Assembly: GCF_900112305.1 (NCBI RefSeq)
Contig: NZ_FOKT01000011.1
Coordinates: 22,328 to 81,806 of the forward strand
Length of the DNA stretch: 59,479 nt
Origin: Microbulbifer thermotolerans
GTDB taxonomy: Bacteria; Pseudomonadota; Gammaproteobacteria; Pseudomonadales; Cellvibrionaceae
Direction: 5' to 3'
This document shows, one piece after another, positions 52,940 through 59,479 of this stretch (its first letter is position 1; each line of letters begins with the position of its first letter). The position numbers and the translations under genes are program-made. Under the pieces are notes generated by a model that made no database searches, was not told the origin of the DNA, and was given only the letters and a program-made list of their open reading frames with translations.

Positions 52940-54616
52940 ATGACGACCAATAAACGCCGCGATCCCAACCGTAAAATCACCGCCCCCACCGGCACCCGGC
53001 TCAACGCGAAAAGCTGGCTTACCGAAGCGCCGCTGCGCATGCTGATGAACAACCTGCACCCGGACGTAGCCGAGCGCCCGGAGGAACTGGTTGTCTACGG
53101 CGGCATCGGCCGCGCCGCACGGGACTGGGAGTGCTTCGACAAGATCGTCGAGGTATTAAAGCGCCTGGAGGAGGACGAAACCCTGCTGGTGCAGTCCGGC
53201 AAACCGGTGGGTGTATTCAAAACCCACGCCGACGCGCCGCGAGTACTGATCGCCAACTCCAATCTGGTGCCCCACTGGGCCAACTGGGAACACTTCAACG
53301 AGCTGGATAAAAAAGGGCTGATGATGTACGGCCAGATGACCGCCGGCTCCTGGATCTATATCGGCTCTCAGGGCATTGTGCAGGGCACCTATGAAACCTT
53401 CGCCGCAGTGGCACGCCAGCATTTCGGCGGCCAGTCCAAAGGCCGCTGGATTCTCACCGGCGGTCTCGGCGGCATGGGCGGCGCCCAGCCGCTGGCGGCG
53501 ACCATGGCCGGCTTCAGCATGATCGCGGTCGAGTGCGACGAAAGCCGCATCGATTTTCGTCTGCGCACCGGCTATCTGGACCGCAAAACCGACAGTCTGG
53601 ATCAGGCGCTGCAAATTATCGAAGAGGCCAAAAACAAAGGCGAAGCGGTTTCCGTCGGCCTGCTCGGCAATGCCGCGGAAATTTTTCCGGAAATCGTCGC
53701 CCGCAATATCCAGCCGGACGCAGTCACCGACCAGACCTCCGCCCACGATCCGTTAAACGGCTATCTGCCCAAGGGCTGGACCCTGCAACAGGCCGCAGAA
53801 ATGCGCCAAAAAGATCCGGCACTGGTGGTAAAGGAAGCGAAAAAATCCATGGCCATCCAGGTACAGGCCATGCTGGAACTGCAAAAGCGCGGCGCCGCCA
53901 CCCTGGACTACGGCAACAACATCCGCCAGATGGCTTTCGAAGAAGGCGTAGAAAATGCCTTCGATTTCCCCGGCTTTGTACCCGCCTATATCCGCCCGCT
54001 CTTCTGCGAAGGCATAGGCCCCTTCCGCTGGGCGGCCCTGTCCGGCAATCCGGAAGATATCTACAAAACCGACGCCAAGGTAAAAGAACTGATCCCGGAC
54101 AATCCCCAGCTGCACAACTGGCTGGATATGGCCCGCGAACGCATCCGCTTTCAGGGCCTGCCGGCGCGAATCTGCTGGGTGGGTCTGAAAGACCGCGCGC
54201 GCCTGGCCCTGGCCTTTAACGACATGGTGGCCAGCGGCGAGCTGGAGGCGCCGGTGGTAATCGGCCGCGACCACCTGGATTCCGGCTCCGTCGCCAGCCC
54301 CAACCGCGAAACCGAAGCCATGCTGGACGGCAGCGATGCCGTATCCGACTGGCCCCTGCTCAACGCCCTGCTGAATACCGCCAGCGGCGCCACCTGGGTC
54401 TCTATCCACCACGGCGGCGGTGTAGGCATGGGCTTTTCCCAGCACGCCGGCGTAGTGATTGTCTGTGACGGCACCGAAGCGGCGCGCAAGCGTATTGAAC
54501 GGGTGCTGTGGAACGACCCGGCCACCGGCGTGATGCGCCACGCGGATGCGGGCTACGAAATTGCGAAGCAATGCGCCAGGGAACAGGGCCTGGACTTGCC
54601 GATGCTGAAAGACTGA
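52940..54616 (+). CDS. hutU: Urocanate hydratase HutU
   Basis: This 558-aa enzyme converts urocanate to imidazolonepropionate using tightly bound NAD+. Landmarks: [54 protein letters not shown] (NAD site) and [19 protein letters not shown]. Length matches the family. It follows hutC by 119 bp, a gap with no clear second HutC site, so it may be read from the hutC promoter. hutH follows. Confidence 0.97.
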   Translation: MTTNKRRDPNRKITAPTGTRLNAKSWLTEAPLRMLMNNLHPDVAERPEELVVYGGIGRAARDWECFDKIVEVLKRLEEDETLLVQSGKPVGVFKTHADAPRVLIANSNLVPHWANWEHFNELDKKGLMMYGQMTAGSWIYIGSQGIVQGTYETFAAVARQHFGGQSKGRWILTGGLGGMGGAQPLAATMAGFSMIAVECDESRIDFRLRTGYLDRKTDSLDQALQIIEEAKNKGEAVSVGLLGNAAEIFPEIVARNIQPDAVTDQTSAHDPLNGYLPKGWTLQQAAEMRQKDPALVVKEAKKSMAIQVQAMLELQKRGAATLDYGNNIRQMAFEEGVENAFDFPGFVPAYIRPLFCEGIGPFRWAALSGNPEDIYKTDAKVKELIPDNPQLHNWLDMARERIRFQGLPARICWVGLKDRARLALAFNDMVASGELEAPVVIGRDHLDSGSVASPNRETEAMLDGSDAVSDWPLLNALLNTASGATWVSIHHGGGVGMGFSQHAGVVIVCDGTEAARKRIERVLWNDPATGVMRHADAGYEIAKQCAREQGLDLPMLKD

Positions 54617-54651
54617 AACCGCTTCGAAAATAACAATTTGGTGAGAGTTTT

Positions 54652-56193
54652 ATGTACCAACTGGAAATTGACCCCGGCCAGCTGAGCCTCGCCCAACTGC
54701 GCCGCGTCGCGCGCGAGCCGGTAACCCTGTCCTTGGCCAAAAGTGCCTATCCAGCCATCGAGGCCGCCGCCAAAACCGTTGCCCAGGTGCTCAGCGAGGG
54801 GCGCACCGTCTACGGAATCAACACTGGTTTCGGCCTGCTGGCAAACACGCGCATCGAGAAAAAAGATCTGGAAACTCTGCAGCGTGCAATCGTGTTGAGC
54901 CACGCCGCCGGTACCGGCGACTTTATGGACGAGGCCACAGTGCGCCTGCTGATGGTGCTGAAAATCAATTCCCTCGCGCGCGGCTTTTCCGGCGTGCGCG
55001 CGGAACTGATCGACGCGCTGATCCAACTGGTCAACGCCGGTGTTATCCCCGCGATTCCGGAAAAGGGTTCAGTGGGCGCCTCCGGCGACCTCGCCCCCCT
55101 GGCCCATATGAGCGTGGTGCTGCTGGGCGAGGGCGAAGTATTTATCAACGGCGAACGCCGCCCCGCCATAGACGGCCTGAAAAAAGCGGGCCTGACACCG
55201 ATAACCCTCGCCCCCAAAGAGGGCTTGGCGCTGCTGAACGGCACCCAGGCCTCTACCGCCTTTGCGCTGCAGGGGCTGTTCGCGGCTGAAGACTTGTTTG
55301 CCGGCGCTGTCGTCACCGGTGCTCTGGCGCTGGAGGCCGCCAAGGGGTCGCGCCGTCCCTTCGACGACCGCATTCATCAGGTGCGAGGACAAAAAGCACA
55401 ACGCGACGTGGCCGCCGCCTACCGCGCACTGCTCGGCGACAGCAGCCAGATCGGCGACTCCCACCAATTCTGCGAAAAGGTTCAAGACCCCTATTCCCTG
55501 CGCTGCCAGCCCCAGGTGATGGGCGCCTGCCTGCAACAGATCCGCTTTGCCGCCGAAGTGCTGCTGGCGGAAGCCAACGGCGTGTCCGACAACCCGCTGG
55601 TGTTCGCCGACGGGGAAGACACCGACATTATTTCCGGCGGCAACTTCCACGCGGAGCCTGTGGCCATGGTCGCCGACAACCTGGCCCTGGCGCTGGCGGA
55701 AATTGGCGCCCTCTCCGAACGCCGCATGGCCCTGTTAATCGACACCAACCTGTCCGGCCTGCCGCCCTTCCTGGTGGAAAACGGCGGGGTCAACTCCGGC
55801 TTTATGATCGCTCAGGTAACCGCCGCCGCGCTGGCCAGCGAAAACAAAACCCTCGCCCACCCGGCCAGTGTCGACTCACTGCCGACTTCCGCCAACCAGG
55901 AAGACCATGTCTCCATGGCCACCTTCGCCGGTCGCCGCCTGCGGGATATGGCCGACAACACCTGCGGTATTCTGGCGGTGGAATTGCTGGCCGCCTGTCA
56001 GGGACTGGATTTCCGCGCGCCTTTGAAGACCACAGAAACACTGGAAGCGGCCAAGGCGATGCTGCGCGAGCGGGTGGCTTTCTACGACAAGGACCGCTAC
56101 TTCGCGCCGGATATCGAAGAAGCCAAACAGCTGCTGAAAAGCGCCCTCTACCTGCAGCTTGTCAATAACGAGCTATTGCCCAGCTGCCACTGA
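54652..56193 (+). CDS. hutH: Histidine ammonia-lyase HutH
   Basis: This 513-aa enzyme removes ammonia from histidine to give urocanate, the first step of the pathway. The MIO cofactor triad A143-S144-G145 lies in [42 protein letters not shown] and the [10 protein letters not shown] segment are all present. The length is typical. It is 35 bp after hutU and ends the plus-strand hut operon at a terminator. Confidence 0.97.
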   Translation: MYQLEIDPGQLSLAQLRRVAREPVTLSLAKSAYPAIEAAAKTVAQVLSEGRTVYGINTGFGLLANTRIEKKDLETLQRAIVLSHAAGTGDFMDEATVRLLMVLKINSLARGFSGVRAELIDALIQLVNAGVIPAIPEKGSVGASGDLAPLAHMSVVLLGEGEVFINGERRPAIDGLKKAGLTPITLAPKEGLALLNGTQASTAFALQGLFAAEDLFAGAVVTGALALEAAKGSRRPFDDRIHQVRGQKAQRDVAAAYRALLGDSSQIGDSHQFCEKVQDPYSLRCQPQVMGACLQQIRFAAEVLLAEANGVSDNPLVFADGEDTDIISGGNFHAEPVAMVADNLALALAEIGALSERRMALLIDTNLSGLPPFLVENGGVNSGFMIAQVTAAALASENKTLAHPASVDSLPTSANQEDHVSMATFAGRRLRDMADNTCGILAVELLAACQGLDFRAPLKTTETLEAAKAMLRERVAFYDKDRYFAPDIEEAKQLLKSALYLQLVNNELLPSCH

Positions 56194-56211
56194 ATCTCCA
56201 TCCCGCTTCTG

Positions 56212-56239
56212 AGGCGCCGTATCCGCTCGGCGCCTTTTC
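56212..56239 (+). terminator. Terminator after hutH
   Basis: An 8-bp stem AGGCGCCG/CGGCGCCT with an 8-base loop is followed by TTTTCT, 18 bp after the hutH stop. Confidence 0.85.
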
Positions 56240-56355
56240 TGTTCCCCCTCCTCTCGACAAAAGAGATCGAAATCCGCGCAATTTGATGAAATTTGCGCCA
56301 TCCCTGCTAGGCTGACTATTAGATGTTTTAGCCGCCAACCGGCGCGGAGGTCTGA

Positions 56356-56643
56356 ATGAGCAGGCTGTGTGAAAGGGTGCTGGCGTCCGCCACCTGCTGT
56401 GTAGTGATGGCCACAAGTGTCCTGACGCTGTCCGCCTGCAGCGGTAGCGGGTACTCCCCCCGCAGTACCACTGTAACCGGCAGGGCTTATTACCGGTTCG
56501 GCGGCCCCTATTCCCACTGCCACCCGGACGGCGTCTGCCATAACGCACGCCACCCTGACTACTACTGGAGCGGGGGCTACTACCGTCCGCGGCCGCCCTA
56601 TTACTACTGGCCGCCGGTGGCGCCGCGGCTTATCCCCTACTAA
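56356..56643 (+). CDS. Small Tyr/Pro-rich lipoprotein
   Basis: This 95-aa protein has a lipoprotein signal ending TLSAC (lipobox LSAC), then a short mature part rich in Tyr, Pro and Gly (YYWSGGYYRPRPPYYYWPP). It has an HCHPDGVCH segment with two Cys and three His that could bind metal. No known family recognised. GGAGG precedes the ATG. A similar lipoprotein gene follows. Confidence 0.65.
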   Translation: MSRLCERVLASATCCVVMATSVLTLSACSGSGYSPRSTTVTGRAYYRFGGPYSHCHPDGVCHNARHPDYYWSGGYYRPRPPYYYWPPVAPRLIPY

Positions 56644-56736
56644 CCGGCGGGCACCAACCAATCCCAGGCGAGCGACACAGAGGTGCCGCAGGGAATGCCG
56701 TAACCAATGGAGCTTTCCCAACTCGGAGATTGTGCT

Positions 56737-57132
56737 ATGAACAGACTCCTCAAAACCGGGCTGATTGCCACCACCATCGGCTCCGCCCTTACCTTAGGCG
56801 CCTGTGTAACCGACGGCTACTACAGCGGCGGCTACTATTCCACCTATCCCTACTCTTACCCTTACTATTATCCATCCAGTAACGTCTATCTCTATTACTC
56901 ATCTCCGCGCTACTACCGCTATCGCTACCACCCGCGCTACCGTTACTACGGACGCCCCTACTATCGCGGCCACTACCAATATCGCGGCCGTCCCTACTAC
57001 CGCACCCGTCCCTACTATCACAACCGCTCCTATTACCGTGGCCGCAGCTATCACAGTGGTCGTTCCTATTACCGCAGCCCGAGCCGGTCAATACACCGCT
57101 CCAGCGGACACCGCTCGTCTCATCGCCGCTGA
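56737..57132 (+). CDS. Tyr/Arg-rich repetitive lipoprotein
   Basis: This 131-aa protein has a lipoprotein signal (LLKTGLIATTIGSALTLGAC, lipobox LGAC). The mature part is almost wholly Tyr, Arg, Ser, Pro and Gly, with repeated YYR and GRSYYR-type units, and a basic tail. The ATG at 56737 has CGGAG eight bases upstream; the frame is open to 56707. It is probably anchored in the outer or inner membrane; the function is unknown. It may form a pair with the preceding lipoprotein. Confidence 0.65.
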   Translation: MNRLLKTGLIATTIGSALTLGACVTDGYYSGGYYSTYPYSYPYYYPSSNVYLYYSSPRYYRYRYHPRYRYYGRPYYRGHYQYRGRPYYRTRPYYHNRSYYRGRSYHSGRSYYRSPSRSIHRSSGHRSSHRR

Positions 57133-57151
57133 TAAGGGCACACTTCCTCCC

Positions 57152-57180
57152 GCCGCTGCCGGTATCGCGCCGGCGGCGGC
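57152..57180. other. GC-rich stem-loop after lipoprotein gene
   Basis: GCCGCTGCCGG pairs with CCGGCGGCGGC (one wobble) around a 7-base loop, 20 bp after the lipoprotein stop. No T-run follows, so termination is possible but not shown. Confidence 0.4.
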
Positions 57181-57325
57181 AGCCCATCGCATCACTGTTC
57201 TCATACCTTGGTCATACAGACCAGCCCCGGCACCGCTGCTAGCATTTTTAAAAACAAACACAAGACTCTAAATGCCGGTGCGCGGCGGATAGGCCGGACC
57301 GGAAAACAACTGCGGGGGTTTTTCA

Positions 57326-58114
57326 GTGCAGCAGGAACAAAAACAACCGGTTTTAATCAGCGGCTCCACCAGTGGTATTGGCCTTGCAATCGCGCACCGC
57401 ATGGCGGGAGCCGGCCACCCTGTCATGTTGCACGGGCTGATGGAACCTGCGCAGGGCGCGCAATTACAGCGCCAATTCCGCGAAAAATACGCCGTGGAAT
57501 GCGGTTTCAGCGCGGCGAATATCGCCTCAGAGGAAGGCTGCGCGCAGCTGGTGGCCGAAACTCGTGAAGCCATCGGCCAGCCGTCAATTCTGGTCAACAA
57601 TGCCGGGGTTCAATTTACTTCCCAAGCCCAGGATTTTCCCACCGAACAGTGGCACAGAATTATCGCCATCAATCTGAGTGCGGCCTTCTTCCTCAGCCGG
57701 GAACTGCTGCCCGGTATGCGCGAGAATCAGTGGGGGCGCATCATTAACATCGCCTCTGTACACGGCTTGGTAGCATCCGAGCAGAAAGCCGCCTACTGCG
57801 CCGCCAAACACGGCCTAGTGGGGTTAACCAAAGTGCTGGCACTGGAAAACGCTGACTTTGGCATCACCGCCAACGCCATCTGTCCCGGATGGGTCGAGAC
57901 CCCCTTAATACAACCCCAAATAGAAGCCATTGCCGAACGCGAAAGCCTGGATCTGGAAGCCGCCCGAATACGCCTGATCGGCGCCAAGCAGCCACTGACA
58001 CGGGCAACGGCACCAGAGGCTATCGGCGAACTGGCACTCTATTTATGCGGCGACTTCGCCAACACTATTACCGGCGCTTCCCTGCCGGTGGACGGAGGCT
58101 GGAGCGCGCAGTAA
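57326..58114 (+). CDS. SDR, probable 3-hydroxybutyrate dehydrogenase
   Basis: This 262-aa short-chain dehydrogenase has SGSTSGIGLAIA (cofactor loop), LVNNAGVQ, IINIASVHGLVAS (catalytic Ser), YCAAKHG and NAICPGWVETPLI. The HGLVAS and CPGWVxTPL segments resemble D-3-hydroxybutyrate dehydrogenases, which oxidise 3-hydroxybutyrate to acetoacetate with NAD+. The start is GTG at 57326 behind GCGGGGG. No PHB genes are near, so the substrate is moderately sure only. Confidence 0.72.
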   Translation: MQQEQKQPVLISGSTSGIGLAIAHRMAGAGHPVMLHGLMEPAQGAQLQRQFREKYAVECGFSAANIASEEGCAQLVAETREAIGQPSILVNNAGVQFTSQAQDFPTEQWHRIIAINLSAAFFLSRELLPGMRENQWGRIINIASVHGLVASEQKAAYCAAKHGLVGLTKVLALENADFGITANAICPGWVETPLIQPQIEAIAERESLDLEAARIRLIGAKQPLTRATAPEAIGELALYLCGDFANTITGASLPVDGGWSAQ

Positions 58115-58158
58115 CATCTCCGCCCCGTTATATAAATTTTTCATCAACGGGGCGCGAA

Positions 58159-58779
58159 GTGAATTACCAACTGCTGATTGCCGACGATCACCCCCTCTAT
58201 CGCGACGCCCTGGCTACCACTCTGTCCCGCCACTTCCCGGACTGCGAACTTCTGCAGAGCCGGGATCTCCAGTCCACCCTGAACGCCCTGGAGGATTCCA
58301 CCATTGACCTGCTGCTCCTGGACCTGAATATGCCCGGCAGCGAGGGCTTCAGCGGCCTGGCGCAGATACGCAACGACTATCCGACGGTCCCGGTTGTGGT
58401 GGTGTCCGGCAGCGACAGAGATACAGTGATACGGCAGGCCGCCGCACTCGGGGCCAGCGGTTTTCTCTCCAAAACGGCAGAGCCGGAGGAAATTGTACAG
58501 TGCATCGAACAGGTACTGGCGGGAGAACAATGGTTCAGCACCGAGGCACTGGAAAGCGAGCAGGAAAGCGACCTCGCCGAGCGCTTAAACCGACTGACAC
58601 CGCAGCAACTGCGCATTTTCCACATGATCGCCCGCGGCATGCTGAACAAACAGATTGCCTTTGAGCTGGAAATCACCGAACCCACAGTAAAAAGCCACGT
58701 GACAGCGATTCTGCGCAAGCTGGAACTGCGCGACCGCAAGCAGTTGATTCGCGAGGCTCAGTCTCTGGTCCAGCTTTAA
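58159..58779 (+). CDS. LuxR/NarL-type response regulator
   Basis: This 206-aa regulator has a receiver domain with the acidic pair D9/D10, phospho-acceptor D55 (LLLDLNMPG) and K105 (LSKTAEP). A LuxR-type HTH follows (LTPQQLRIFHMIARGMLNKQIAFELEITEPTVKSHVTAILRKL). The start is taken as GTG at 58159, where the receiver begins; no ATG fits. It begins 44 bp after the SDR gene. No histidine kinase gene is adjacent, so it is an orphan within this window. Confidence 0.88.
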   Translation: MNYQLLIADDHPLYRDALATTLSRHFPDCELLQSRDLQSTLNALEDSTIDLLLLDLNMPGSEGFSGLAQIRNDYPTVPVVVVSGSDRDTVIRQAAALGASGFLSKTAEPEEIVQCIEQVLAGEQWFSTEALESEQESDLAERLNRLTPQQLRIFHMIARGMLNKQIAFELEITEPTVKSHVTAILRKLELRDRKQLIREAQSLVQL

Positions 58780-58885
58780 GAGCTCTTTGTACGTCAGTGG
58801 TGGTGGCAGAGATTTTATATCCGGGTACCACTACATGGCTGCTACGAGGACCTATCTAACACCCAGTTAGTAATTTTTGTATTGG

Positions 58886-59479
58886 CTGGGTAGTGTTCAG
58901 AATTCTGTGTCATTTCTTTACCATAAACAAAAAAGAGATGACCCATGACCAAACCTACCTTCGATATGGATGCCGCCATCAAGGCACTGCGTGAGGGCAA
59001 AGACCTCAGTGGCAAAGACGGCATCCTGACCCCACTGATCAAACAGCTTACCGAAGCGGCCATGCGGGCGGAGCTGGAGGAGCACCTCGCAAGCGAGGAC
59101 AAGCCCAACCGCAAGAATGGCCATACATCTAAGACCATGAAGAGCTCCGCTGGCAGCTTTGAACTGGATACGCCGCGGGACCGTGCCGGCACCTTCGAAC
59201 CGCAGATCGTCAAAAAGCATCAGACGCAGCTTACCGACGAACTGGAGCGCAAAGTGATTGCCCTGTTTGCCCTCGGTAACAGCTACCAGGACATCCGCAC
59301 ACACATTGCCGAAATCTACGGTATGGAACTCTCCAACGGCACCATTAATGCCGTTACAGACAAGCTGCGCCCGAGCTTCAGGCCTGGCGTGAGCGCGACC
59401 TGGAGCCTATCTACCCTATCATCTGGCTCGACGCTATCCACTATAAAATCAAGGAAAACGGCCGCTATATCAGCAAGGC
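58886..59479 (+). mobile_element. IS256-family insertion sequence, left part
   Basis: The left end probably lies near 58886-58911, where GGGTAGTGTTCAGAATTCTG resembles the terminal repeat of proteobacterial IS256 elements. The transposase gene starts at 58945. The window ends inside the element, so the right repeat and any target-site duplication are not visible. Confidence 0.65.
58945..59479 (+). pseudogene. IS256-family transposase, 5' part, frameshifted
   Basis: Translation from the ATG at 58945 gives a typical IS256 N-terminus: DAAIKALREGKDLSGKDGIL, EAAMRAELEEHL, NRKNGHTSKTMK, FELDTPRDRAGTFEPQIVKK and ALGNSYQDIRTHIAEIYG. After AVTDKL (about 59366) the expected PELQAWRERDLEPIYPIIWLDAIHYK continues only in another frame, as if one base were lost. 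The first catalytic Asp (WLDAIHYK) is therefore out of frame. Either the copy is dead or there is a sequencing error. The frame also runs off the window. Confidence 0.75.

Noticed and set aside
53753..54571. 272-aa minus-strand frame inside hutU
   Set aside because: A mirror of the urocanase coding sequence with no family features.

Overview
This looks like chromosomal DNA from a marine-type gammaproteobacterium. The dense operons, hut genes, RND pumps, tex, Ohr/OhrR and catecholate siderophore genes point that way. The siderophore assembly line resembles those of the Cellvibrio/Teredinibacter/Microbulbifer group, but no marker gene fixes the genus. I saw no tRNA or rRNA genes.

Layout. (1) 1-10012, minus strand: a type III-A CRISPR-Cas operon, read CARF gene, cas10/csm1, csm2, csm3, csm4, csm5, cas6, card1/can2-like nuclease. 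It ends about 120 bp from one CRISPR-like repeat at the window edge, so the array probably continues to the left. cas1 and cas2 are absent from the visible part. (2) 10165-14555: an RND efflux permease and its membrane-fusion protein. (3) 14798-18616: tex, then an AHH-type nuclease with an Imm11-type immunity protein. (4) 18613-23880: rluA, a RetSat/CrtI-like flavoprotein, ohrR-ohr and an LpxR-like lipid A deacylase. (5) 23921-49241, minus strand: a catecholate siderophore region with a TonB receptor, entCEBA, and an eight-gene coupled operon (MFP, RND, two small membrane proteins, PepSY protein, Fes, MbtH, dimodular NRPS), followed by an EntS-like exporter and a phosphopantetheinyl transferase. 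(6) 49542-56193: a divergent histidine-utilisation cluster, hutIG against hutCUH. (7) 56356-58779: two Tyr-rich small lipoproteins, a 3-hydroxybutyrate dehydrogenase-like SDR and a LuxR-type response regulator. (8) 58886-end: the start of an IS256-family element with an apparent frameshift.

How the genes work together. In the CRISPR locus Cas10 keeps both an HD motif and GGDD, so target RNA binding should trigger DNA cleavage and cyclic oligoadenylate synthesis. Two CARF proteins, first and last in the operon, would read that signal. In the siderophore region EntCBA makes 2,3-dihydroxybenzoate (DHB), EntE loads it on EntB, and the C-A-T-C-A-T-TE synthetase should add a first amino acid (probably cationic) and then serine; its second A domain carries the EntF serine code. 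The expected product is a chrysobactin/vanchrobactin/turnerbactin-like (DHB-X-Ser)n. EntS and the RND pair would export it, the TonB receptor re-import it, and Fes and the PepSY protein release the iron.

Regulatory signals visible by eye include Fur-like boxes before the iron operons (two of them inside short inverted-repeat-bounded elements), a HutC operator, a double operator before ohr, and a 20-bp palindrome before the flavoprotein gene. All functional statements come from reading motifs and family resemblance; no database search was run.
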